Assembly: GCA_016874795.1 (NCBI GenBank)
Contig: VGTG01000008.1
Location: 1-64,000, forward strand
Length of the DNA stretch: 64,000 nucleotides
Direction of reading: 5' to 3'
Origin: Deltaproteobacteria bacterium
GTDB taxonomy: Bacteria; Desulfobacterota; Binatia; UBA12015
Made by a program: the position numbers and the translations under genes. The number at the start of each line of letters is the position of its first letter. Position 1 is the stretch's first letter. Below, in pieces: positions 1 through 7,016 of the stretch. The notes under the pieces were generated by a model. That model was not told the origin of the DNA and made no database searches. It saw only the letters and a list, made by a program, of their open reading frames with translations.

Positions 1-120
1 TTCTCCCTCCGGGCTCCTCGACGTACTGTTCAAGTACGCCTGCGTCGCCCTCCGGTCCGAGGCTCGCGAATCTTCGGCACTCTCGACCGCCTCGCGACGT
101 GATCTGGTGAGAAATGCAGG
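1..120 (+). mobile_element. 178-bp palindromic element, copy 1 (partial)
   Basis: These are the last 120 bp of the element found in full at 30727-30904 and, inverted, at 12991-13168; all bases present match those copies by eye. It ends in the terminal inverted repeat GATCTGGTGAGAAATGCAGG (101-120) followed by CTAG (121-124). The missing 58 bp lie beyond the window. It encodes nothing evident. The CTAG overlaps the TAG stop codon of ccmD on the minus strand, so the insertion leaves that gene intact. Confidence 0.85.
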
Positions 121-258
121 CTAGCGCTCCTTGGCCGCGCGCAGCGTCTCGATCTCCTGCTCCAGCCGTCGCGCACGCCTCCCGAGCGACATCAAGTAGA
201 AGAAGAACGCCACCCAGATCGCCGTGTACGCCATCGCGAGGAAGCCGAGACCGCTCAT
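121..258 (-). CDS. ccmD: CcmD-like haem exporter subunit
   Basis: This 45-residue frame has one transmembrane helix (about residues 6-24, core TAIWVAFFFYLMSLG) followed by a basic, charged cytoplasmic tail (GRRARRLEQEIETLR). That is the layout of CcmD, the small membrane protein that helps release haem-loaded CcmE from the CcmABC complex in System I cytochrome c maturation. Its ATG overlaps the TGA of ccmC by 4 bp (ATGA), so it is the fourth gene of a ccmABCD operon. The stop TAG (123-121) coincides with the CTAG bordering the repeat element. CcmD is poorly conserved, so the call rests on size, topology and position. Confidence 0.8.
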   Translation of the reverse strand: MSGLGFLAMAYTAIWVAFFFYLMSLGRRARRLEQEIETLRAAKER

Positions 259-971
259 CGTCGTTCGCTCTCCAGCGCGCGCAGCGCGAGTTGGTCGTCG
301 ATGGCGGCGAAGCGCGCGCGCAGCGAGACGAGCCAGGCAAAGAGGAGCCCGAGGGCGATGCCCGAGAGAATCACGCCCCAGATCATCGTCGGATCGCGCA
401 GGCCCGCCTCGGGATCATCCGACAGCATCACGGCGGGGTGAATTCCCCTCCAGAGGCGGACCGCGATGATCAGGAGCGGGATGTCGAGCACGCCGACGAT
501 CCCGAGCACGGCCGCGTAGCGAAGGATCGTCTCGTCGCCGTTCCCGAGCCGCCGCAGCATCAGGTAGGCCGCGTAGATCGCCCAGAGGACGACCGTCATC
601 GTCAAGCGCGGATCCCACGTCCAGTACACGCCCCAGATCGGCCGCGCCCAGAGCGGTCCCGTGATCAGCACGAGCGTCGTGAAGAGAAGCCCGACCTCCG
701 CGTTCGCCTCGGCGTAGCGATCGGCGACGCGGCTTCCCGTGCGCAGGTACCAGGCGCTCGTCGCGGCGACGAAGACGAAGCCGCCGAACGCCATCCACGC
801 GAGATGCACGTGGAAGTAGAAGATCCGCTGCACGACGCCCTGAACCTTCTCGTCGGGAACGACGACGAAGACGAAGAGGATCGCGGTGAGCATCGCGACG
901 CCGGTCAAAGCCGGCAGCGCCACGTCGCTCCACGGCCGGAGACGCCCCGCGACGTCACTCCTCGAGGACAT
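255..971 (-). CDS. ccmC: Haem exporter permease CcmC
   Basis: CcmC is the membrane haem-handling protein that presents haem to CcmE in the periplasm. The 238-residue product has about six hydrophobic segments and the tryptophan-rich WWD-type motif WGVYWTWDPR at residues 113-122. A histidine pair precedes it (H54, H56 in FYFHVHLAW) and another histidine sits in WRGIHPAVM; family members use conserved histidines flanking the WWD loop to ligate haem. Length matches the family (about 240). Its start lies inside the 3' end of ccmB (17-bp overlap), and its end overlaps ccmD by 4 bp, indicating a tightly coupled operon. Confidence 0.95.
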   Translation of the reverse strand: MSSRSDVAGRLRPWSDVALPALTGVAMLTAILFVFVVVPDEKVQGVVQRIFYFHVHLAWMAFGGFVFVAATSAWYLRTGSRVADRYAEANAEVGLLFTTLVLITGPLWARPIWGVYWTWDPRLTMTVVLWAIYAAYLMLRRLGNGDETILRYAAVLGIVGVLDIPLLIIAVRLWRGIHPAVMLSDDPEAGLRDPTMIWGVILSGIALGLLFAWLVSLRARFAAIDDQLALRALESERR

Positions 972-1614
972 AGTCGAACGTCAACCAGCCGGCGGTGAGA
1001 AACACAAGATCGAAAGCGCCGAGCAGCACGAGCCAGGCGCTCACGTGCTCGAGAGGCTCTCCGACCAACCCGGCGGCCGTCGTGCGGGCGGCGGCGATCA
1101 GCAGCGGCGCGAGGATTGGAAAGGAGAGGAGAGGCAGCAGCACCTCGCGTGCGCGCGTCCGGCTCGCCATCGCGGAGAACAGCGTGCCGACCGCCGCGAA
1201 GCCCGCCGTCCCGAGCACGATCGAAGCGGGCAGGAGCCAGCTCGGCGCGATCCCGGTCGTCCCGAGGAAGAGCGCCAGCAGCGGTAGCAGCAGCACGGCG
1301 GCGACGAGCAGGAAGATCAGGTTCGCGATCGTCTTCCCGAGGTAGATCGAGCCGCGATCGAGCGGGCAGAGAGCGAGCGCCGTCCACGCGCCGGCCTCGC
1401 GCTCGAGCACGAACGAGCGGTTCAGCGCGAGAGTCCCGGCGAGGAGCAGCGTCGTCCACAGGATTCCCGCCACGAACTCGGCGCCACGCAGGCGCTCCGG
1501 CTCGAGGCTGAACGCAAAGAGCAGGACGACGAGCAGGGCGAGGAGCAGGAGCGACGAGAGCATCTCGCCGGTCCGCCGCTCGATCGCGAGGTCCTTACGG
1601 ACGATCGACCACAT
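955..1614 (-). CDS. ccmB: Haem exporter permease CcmB
   Basis: CcmB is the membrane subunit partnered with the CcmA ATPase. The 219-residue product is almost entirely hydrophobic, with about six predicted helices, starts MWSIVRKDLAIERRTGE as CcmB proteins typically do, and has the usual family length. It starts 20 bp inside the end of ccmA and ends 17 bp inside ccmC. Together with CcmA it forms the ABC transporter needed to release holo-CcmE; the substrate is still debated in the literature. Nothing is odd about the frame. Confidence 0.93.
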   Translation of the reverse strand: MWSIVRKDLAIERRTGEMLSSLLLLALLVVLLFAFSLEPERLRGAEFVAGILWTTLLLAGTLALNRSFVLEREAGAWTALALCPLDRGSIYLGKTIANLIFLLVAAVLLLPLLALFLGTTGIAPSWLLPASIVLGTAGFAAVGTLFSAMASRTRAREVLLPLLSFPILAPLLIAAARTTAAGLVGEPLEHVSAWLVLLGAFDLVFLTAGWLTFDYVLEE

Positions 1615-2383
1615 CGCCCGTCACCTGGCTGCCTTCGGGATCGTCGTCGACGAGAGCGCGGTAGCGCGCGCGGAGCTCGCCCTGCGGCGGAACCGGCGAG
1701 AAGTCGGCGACGAGCCGTCCGTCGCGGAGCACGATCGCGCGCGTCGCGAGGGCCGCGACCTCGCCGAGGTCGTGGCTCACCATCGCGAGCGTCGTCCCCG
1801 CGCGGTGGAGGTTCTCGAGCGAAGCGGCGAACCGGTCCCGCCCCGGCGCGTCGAGGCCGGCGAACGGCTCGTCGAGAAGCAGGATCTCCGGCTCGTGCAG
1901 GCTCGCGCGCGCGAGCGCGAGCCGCTGCAGCGTGCCGCGCGAGAGGTTCCGTGCCGCTCGCTCGGCGTTCCGCTCGAGCCGGACCGAATCGATCGCCGCC
2001 TGCACCCGCGCTGCTCTCTCGGCGCGATCGCGCCCGACGCCGTACAGGTCCGCGAAGAACGCCAGGTTCTGCCGGACGGTCAGGTCGCGGTAGACGAGCG
2101 GCTCGTGCGCGACGAAGCCGATCCGCGCCAGGACCGCCGGCTCCGGCCGGCCCGGATGGCAGTCGGCGCCGAGGATCTCGAGCGAGCCGCCGGAAGCGCG
2201 CGTGACGCCGGCGAGCAGGCGCAGGAGAGTGCTCTTGCCCGCGCCGTTCGCGCCGAGGAGAGCCACGAAGGAGCCGCGCTCGACGTCGAGGTCGATCCCG
2301 CGGAGGACCGGCAGGAGGCCGTAGGCCTTGCGCAGCGCGCGTGCGCGAATCGGCGTTTCGCCGTCGCAGGCTGGGCGCGCCAT
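1595..2383 (-). CDS. ccmA: Cytochrome c biogenesis ATP-binding protein CcmA
   Basis: The 262-residue product is an ABC ATPase energising the CcmABC complex. Seen in order: Walker A GANGAGKST (near residue 50), a signature loop LSRGT, Walker B ILLLDEPFAGLD, and the H-loop MVSHD. The signature deviates from LSGGQ; CcmA proteins often have a modified signature, but the T in place of Q is worth noting. I chose the ATG at 2383 because the domain begins directly after it and an upstream extension would run into the divergent carboxypeptidase gene. It is first in ccmABCD; the 58-bp gap to the divergent gene at 2442 must hold its promoter. Confidence 0.93.
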   Translation of the reverse strand: MARPACDGETPIRARALRKAYGLLPVLRGIDLDVERGSFVALLGANGAGKSTLLRLLAGVTRASGGSLEILGADCHPGRPEPAVLARIGFVAHEPLVYRDLTVRQNLAFFADLYGVGRDRAERAARVQAAIDSVRLERNAERAARNLSRGTLQRLALARASLHEPEILLLDEPFAGLDAPGRDRFAASLENLHRAGTTLAMVSHDLGEVAALATRAIVLRDGRLVADFSPVPPQGELRARYRALVDDDPEGSQVTGDVVDRP

Positions 2384-2441
2384 GGGCCCCGAGTCTTGCG
2401 TAGCGACGCGGAACTTTCCAGTGTAGGCGCGGGAGGGGACG

Positions 2442-3707
2442 ATGATGGGCGGTCGTGGTTGGATGGCGGTGGCTGCAGCGTGGGTGGCGCTCCTTTGCGC
2501 CGGCGCGATCCCCGAAAGTGCGAACGCGCGAGAAGCGGAGACGCGAGTCGCATCCGCTCCCGTGGCGGTCACGGTACCGGCGCCACCGCGGTCGGCAGGG
2601 TTCGCACCGCCCGCGCAGGCTGCACCTTCCGCGCAGACCGCGCCGACGATCCCCGGCGGTCCCGCCGAGCCCTTCCGCGCCGCACTCGTCGAGGACCTCG
2701 AGAGCGGCCGCGTTCTCTTCGCCGAGAACGAGAACATGCAGTGGCCGCCCGCCTCGATGATCAAGATGATGACCGTGCTCGTCGTCATGGACCGGGTCCG
2801 GGACGGCTCGGTGTCGCTCGACGACCAGGTCTTCTCTTCCGCACGTGCGAGCAAGATGGGCGGCTCGCAGGTCTACCTCGCGGAAGGCGAGCGCTTTCCG
2901 TTGCGCGACATGCTCCGCGCGGTGATGGTGTCGTCCGCGAACGACGCTTCCGCCGCGGTCGCGGAGCACGTCGCGGGGAGCACCGACGCCTTCGTCGAGC
3001 TCATGCGCGAGCGCGGGCAGGCGATGGGCCTGCAGGACTCCGAGTTCTACAGCGTGCACGGGCTGCCTCCCGGCAAGGGTCAGAAGGCCGACATGATGAG
3101 CGCACGCGATCTCGCGAAGGTCGCACGCGAGCTGCGCGCGTATCCCGAAGTGCGGGAGTGGGCCGCGACGAAGGAAGCTCCGTTCCGCGACGGCCAGTTC
3201 ACCATGCGCAACACGAACAAGATGCTGTACTGGTACCGCGGCGCGACGGGGCTGAAGACCGGCTACATCGGCGCTTCCGGCTTCGAGGTGACGGCGACCG
3301 CAGAGCGCGACGGCATGTCACTCGTCGCCGTGGTGCTCGGAGTTCCGACGAAGAAGGGAAGCTTCGAGGAGGCGGCGAAGCTCCTCGACCAGGGCTTCGC
3401 GCGCTACCAGAAGGTCGAGCCGGTGAAGACGGGAGAGGAGGTCGGTCCGTCGATCTCCGTCGCGAACGGCTCCGAGCCGTACTTCCGCGGCCTCGCCGCG
3501 GACGGCATCCACCTCGTGCTACCGCGCACCGAGGCGCGCGATCTCGCGGTCGAGGTCCGCGTGCCCGGTCAGCTCGCGGCGCCGGTCGCGCGCGGCCAGG
3601 TCGTGGGACAGGTCGTGCTCCACCGTGGCGGCGAGGAGATCGCGCGCAGCAACGTCGTTGCGCCGCGAGACATCGAGGCGGTCTCCTGGTGGTCGCGCTT
3701 GTGGTGA
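2442..3707 (+). CDS. Serine-type D-Ala-D-Ala carboxypeptidase (PBP5/6 family)
   Basis: This 421-residue periplasmic enzyme trims the terminal D-alanine from peptidoglycan pentapeptides. A signal peptide (about residues 1-28) is followed by an alanine/proline-rich linker to about residue 75, then a peptidase S11 domain. The three active-site motifs are all present: S105-M-I-K108, S165-A-N167 and K272-T-G274. A C-terminal PBP5-like beta domain follows, but no obvious amphipathic anchor helix is seen at the end (it stops WWSRLW). A GGGAGGGG-like purine run precedes the ATG; a second ATG directly follows. It is transcribed divergently from ccmA and convergently with infC. Confidence 0.93.
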   Translation: MMGGRGWMAVAAAWVALLCAGAIPESANAREAETRVASAPVAVTVPAPPRSAGFAPPAQAAPSAQTAPTIPGGPAEPFRAALVEDLESGRVLFAENENMQWPPASMIKMMTVLVVMDRVRDGSVSLDDQVFSSARASKMGGSQVYLAEGERFPLRDMLRAVMVSSANDASAAVAEHVAGSTDAFVELMRERGQAMGLQDSEFYSVHGLPPGKGQKADMMSARDLAKVARELRAYPEVREWAATKEAPFRDGQFTMRNTNKMLYWYRGATGLKTGYIGASGFEVTATAERDGMSLVAVVLGVPTKKGSFEEAAKLLDQGFARYQKVEPVKTGEEVGPSISVANGSEPYFRGLAADGIHLVLPRTEARDLAVEVRVPGQLAAPVARGQVVGQVVLHRGGEEIARSNVVAPRDIEAVSWWSRLW

Positions 3708-3713
3708 GAGCGG

Positions 3714-3729
3714 CCGCGCCGAAGCGCGG
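3714..3729. terminator. Short GC hairpin between convergent genes
   Basis: CCGCGC (3714-3719), loop CGAA, GCGCGG (3724-3729) forms a 6-bp stem in the 28-bp gap between the stops of the carboxypeptidase gene and infC. Position suggests a shared terminator, but there is no T-tract on either side, so an intrinsic terminator is only a guess. Confidence 0.3.
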
Positions 3730-3735
3730 TGTCGG

Positions 3736-4410
3736 TCACGCCTGCCGCGCCGTCTGATCGGGAGCGGGTGCCGCGGGCGCCGCAGGCGCGGGCGGAGGCT
3801 TCGCAGCCGCGGCGGGCGCCGGCTTGGGCGGCGCGCCGATGGGCTTGTCGATTTTGAGCTTGCGCTGTCCCGGCGCCATGACGAGGTGCATCACGCGTCC
3901 CTCGGTCCGCGGCGCGATCTCGACCCAGCCCCACTCGGAGAGATCATTGGCGAGCCTCTCGAGCTTTTGCCGCCCGAGATCCTGGTGCGCCATCTCACGA
4001 CCGCGGAAGCGGAGCGTGAACTTCACGCGCTGGCCGTCCTCGAGAAACTCCTGCGCTCGGTTGCGCTGCCGCTGCAGGTCGTGCGCGTCCGTGCCGGGCC
4101 GCACCCGCAGCTCCTTGAGCTGCGTGATGTGCTGCTTCTTCTTCGCCTCGGCGTCCTTCTTCTGCTTCGAATAACGGAACTTGCCGTAGTCGAGAAGGCG
4201 GCAAACCGGGGGGTTTGCGGTGGGAGCGACCTCGACGAGATCGAGGCCTTTCTCCTGTCCCATGCGGAGGGCTTCCTCGGTGGAGATGACACCGATCTGC
4301 TCTCCGGCAGCCCCGATCAGGCGAACCTGCGGGACTCGAATCTGGCGATTTGTGCGGTGCTCCTCTTCGGGCCGAACCGGCATGAAACGCGGACCACGCG
4401 GTCTGTGCAT
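3736..4410 (-). CDS. infC: Translation initiation factor IF-3
   Basis: IF-3 binds the 30S subunit and enforces start-codon selection. The N-terminal domain (about residues 18-90: NRQIRVPQVRLIG, LDLVEVAPTANPPVCRLLDY, then a KFRYSKQKKDAEAKKKQ linker) and the C-terminal domain (ELRVRPGTDAHDL, KFTLRFRGREMAH) are complete. The 224-residue length exceeds the usual 170-180 because of a C-terminal alanine/proline/lysine-rich tail of about 35 residues. The start is ATG at 4410 with a strong AAAAGGAGAGGT site. In many bacteria infC begins with a rare codon for autoregulation and is followed by rpmI-rplT; here the start is ATG and the next gene is convergent, so infC stands alone. Confidence 0.96.
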   Translation of the reverse strand: MHRPRGPRFMPVRPEEEHRTNRQIRVPQVRLIGAAGEQIGVISTEEALRMGQEKGLDLVEVAPTANPPVCRLLDYGKFRYSKQKKDAEAKKKQHITQLKELRVRPGTDAHDLQRQRNRAQEFLEDGQRVKFTLRFRGREMAHQDLGRQKLERLANDLSEWGWVEIAPRTEGRVMHLVMAPGQRKLKIDKPIGAPPKPAPAAAAKPPPAPAAPAAPAPDQTARQA

Positions 4411-4487
4411 ACCTCTCCTTTTGTTTACGAGACGAATCCACGAGTTAGCACAGGAGCCCGCTCGAACAAACCGTGAATCCGGCAACT

Positions 4488-4516
4488 TTGCAGCGCCTGC
4501 GGGCTCCCCATAGACT
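4488..4516 (+). promoter_or_regulatory. Sigma-70-like promoter for the RND efflux operon
   Basis: TTGCAG (4488-4493), a 17-bp spacer and TAGACT (4511-4516) make a recognisable -35/-10 pair in the 117-bp divergent gap between infC and the efflux operon. The predicted start of transcription would fall near 4523, only about 5 nt before the GTG chosen for the first gene, so the leader would be very short. Seen by pattern only. Confidence 0.35.
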
Positions 4517-4527
4517 TCCTTTTCACG

Positions 4528-5943
4528 GTGCAGTGGGTGTTTCGATCGCTCTCCCCCGGTGCCCTGCTGGTCGTCGCCGGCTGCATGGTGGGACCCGACT
4601 ACACCCCGCCCGACCTGGCGACGCCGGAGGCTTTCCAGGAGGCGCCCGAGACCGCCGAGGTCGATCCCGCCGCCGAGCTCGCCGCCTGGTGGACGCGCTT
4701 CGGCGATCCGCGCCTGACCGAGTTCGTCGACCGCGCGGCGCGCTCGAACCTCGATTTTCGCATTGCCGAGGCGCGCGTCCGCGAAGCGCAGGCCCTGCGC
4801 GGGGTCGCCGCGGCCCAGCTCTGGCCGCAGGCCGACGCGGTCGGCGAGGCGCGCTTCGGCACCGCGACCCAGGCGAGCGGCGGAGGCGGCGGACCCACGG
4901 GGCAGCGCTTCCTCGGTGCCCTCGACGCCCTCTGGGAGATCGACGTGTTCGGCGGCGTGCGCCGGTCGGTCGAGGCCGCGGAGGCGGATGTCCAGGTCTC
5001 GATCGAGGAGCGGCGTGCGCTCCTGCTCGCGCTCGTCGGGGAGGTCGCGGCGACCTACGTCGATCTCCGCGGATTCCAGGGACGGGTCGAGACCGTGCAG
5101 CGAAACCTCGCCGCACAGCAAGAGACACGCGATCTGACCGAAGCGCGGCTGCGCGTCGGGCTCGCGAGCGACCTCGACGTCGAGCGCGCGCGCGCCGCGG
5201 TGGCCGTCACGGCGGCCGAGCTGCCGCCGCTCCGCACCGCCGTGAAGGCGACCTCGCACCGTCTCGGCGTCCTTCTCGGACAGGAGCCGGAGTCGCTCAT
5301 CGGCACGCTGCGCGACCCGGGACCGATCCCGAAGGCCCCGCGGAACGTCGTCGTCGGCGTTCCGGCGGAGCTCCTGCGGCGTCGCCCCGACCTCCGCGGC
5401 GCCGAGCGAGAGCTCGCCGCCGCGACCGCGCGGATCGGTGAGGCGACGGCCGACCTCTACCCGAAGTTCAGCCTGACCGGCTCCGTCGGCTTCCGGAGCG
5501 ACGACGTCCAGGAGTTCCTGCAGGGCGACTTCGCGGCGATCGGCCCGACGATGGTGTGGCCGATCTTCGCCGGCGGCCGTATCGTCTCGAACATCGAAGT
5601 GCAGGACGCCCGTCAAGAGCAGGCTCTCGCGCGCTACCAGCAAGCTCTGCTGCGCGCGCTGGAGGAGGTCGAGAACTCGCTCGTGCGCTACGCCGAGGAG
5701 CAGGTGCGGCGCCGCGAGCTCTCTTCCGCCGTCGCCGCGAACCGGGAGGCGGCCGAGATGGCGCGTCTTCTCCACGCGAACGGGCTGATCGAGTTCCTCG
5801 ACGTGCTCGCCGCGGAGCGCGCGCAGCTCGAGACCGAAACGCGCCTCGTCGAGAGCGAGACGGCGGTGTCGACGAGCCTCGTGGACCTCTACGTCGCGCT
5901 CGGCGGCGGCTGGGAGCGGGCGGAGGAGATCGCGCTGCAATGA
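4528..5943 (+). CDS. Outer-membrane efflux lipoprotein (NodT/OprM family)
   Basis: This is the TolC-like exit duct of a tripartite RND pump. The 471-residue product begins with a lipoprotein signal ending LVVAGC, with the acylated cysteine followed by MVGPDY, the usual NodT/OprM start of the mature protein. Two repeated outer-membrane-efflux domains follow, including the typical ELLRRRPDLRGAERELAAAT segment near residue 290 that begins the second repeat. Start GTG at 4528. Its TGA overlaps the ATG of the adaptor gene by 4 bp, so the three pump components are translated together. The substrate cannot be read from sequence. Confidence 0.93.
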   Translation: MQWVFRSLSPGALLVVAGCMVGPDYTPPDLATPEAFQEAPETAEVDPAAELAAWWTRFGDPRLTEFVDRAARSNLDFRIAEARVREAQALRGVAAAQLWPQADAVGEARFGTATQASGGGGGPTGQRFLGALDALWEIDVFGGVRRSVEAAEADVQVSIEERRALLLALVGEVAATYVDLRGFQGRVETVQRNLAAQQETRDLTEARLRVGLASDLDVERARAAVAVTAAELPPLRTAVKATSHRLGVLLGQEPESLIGTLRDPGPIPKAPRNVVVGVPAELLRRRPDLRGAERELAAATARIGEATADLYPKFSLTGSVGFRSDDVQEFLQGDFAAIGPTMVWPIFAGGRIVSNIEVQDARQEQALARYQQALLRALEEVENSLVRYAEEQVRRRELSSAVAANREAAEMARLLHANGLIEFLDVLAAERAQLETETRLVESETAVSTSLVDLYVALGGGWERAEEIALQ

Positions 5944-7016
5944 CGTGGAAGCGCCTCGTCCTCGCTCTCGTCGCGATCGCCGTGACGGCGTTCCTCGCGT
6001 CCGCCGTGCAGCTCTGGTCGCGCGAGGACCGGCACGGCGCACCGAAGGGTCCGGCCGCGGACGCGGCGCTGCGTGCCGACGTCTACGTCGTGGAGCCGCA
6101 GGCCGTCCGCGACGTCGTGCGTACGGTCGGTACGCTCGTCGCGAACGAGTCCGTCCGCGTCGTCTCCGAGCTCTCGCGCCGCATGGTGAAGGTGCACGTC
6201 GAAGAGGGCACGGAGGTGAAGAAGGGCGGTCTCCTCTTCCAGCTCGACGACGCCGACCTCCGGGCGCAGCTCGCGGAGCTCGAGGTGCGACGTCATCTCG
6301 CCGCGACGACGCTCGACCGGCAGAAGACGCTCCTCGGCTTCCGGAAGAAGGCGCTGAGCCAGCAGGCGTACGATCAAGCCGTCGCCGAGCTCCAGGCGAC
6401 CCTGGCACAGATCGCCTCGCTGCGCGTGACGCTCGCGAAGACCGAGATCCGCGCGCCGTTCGACGGCCGCGTGGGCCTGCGTCACGTCAGCGAAGGCGCG
6501 TGGATCACGCCGGACACGATGCTGACGACGCTCCAGGACACGAGCCGGATCAAGATCGATTTCGCGATTCCCGAGCGGTACGCGAGCGCGCTGTCGCGCG
6601 ATCAGACGTTCCGATTTCGCGTCGAGGGTGGAAGCCGGGAGTTCGAGGGGCGCGTCGCCGCGATCGAGCCGGTGATCGACGCGCCGACGCGGAGCCTCCT
6701 CGTGCGAGGTGTCAGCGAGAATCCTTCCGGCGTGCTTCTCCCCGGCGCGTTCGCCTCGGTCGAGCTGACGTTGAAGGAGGAGAATTCCGGCATTCTCGTT
6801 CCCTCCGAGGCGGTGATGCCCTCGGCGACGGGACACAGCGTCTTCGTGCTTCGCGAAGGGCGCGCTCAGCTGCAGGAAGTCGAGGTCGGCGTGCGCACGC
6901 GCGATGCGGTGCAGGTTCTGAGCGGACTCTCCTTCGGGGACACGGTGCTCACTTCGAACCTCCTTCGGCTACGGCCCGACATGCCCGTCGAGCCGGCCCG
7001 GGCGAGCGCCCCATGA
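5940..7016 (+). CDS. RND periplasmic adaptor (membrane fusion protein)
   Basis: The 358-residue product links the inner-membrane RND pump to the outer-membrane duct. It has an N-terminal membrane anchor (about residues 5-25), a split lipoyl/barrel-sandwich domain (VRVVSELSRRMVKVHVEEGTEVKKG ... IRAPFDGRVGLRHVSEGAWI; only key parts quoted), an alpha-hairpin between them, and beta-barrel and membrane-proximal domains. This matches the MexE/AcrA-type HlyD family. It overlaps both neighbours by 4 bp (ATGA at each junction). No local transcriptional regulator accompanies the operon. Confidence 0.93.
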   Translation: MTWKRLVLALVAIAVTAFLASAVQLWSREDRHGAPKGPAADAALRADVYVVEPQAVRDVVRTVGTLVANESVRVVSELSRRMVKVHVEEGTEVKKGGLLFQLDDADLRAQLAELEVRRHLAATTLDRQKTLLGFRKKALSQQAYDQAVAELQATLAQIASLRVTLAKTEIRAPFDGRVGLRHVSEGAWITPDTMLTTLQDTSRIKIDFAIPERYASALSRDQTFRFRVEGGSREFEGRVAAIEPVIDAPTRSLLVRGVSENPSGVLLPGAFASVELTLKEENSGILVPSEAVMPSATGHSVFVLREGRAQLQEVEVGVRTRDAVQVLSGLSFGDTVLTSNLLRLRPDMPVEPARASAP

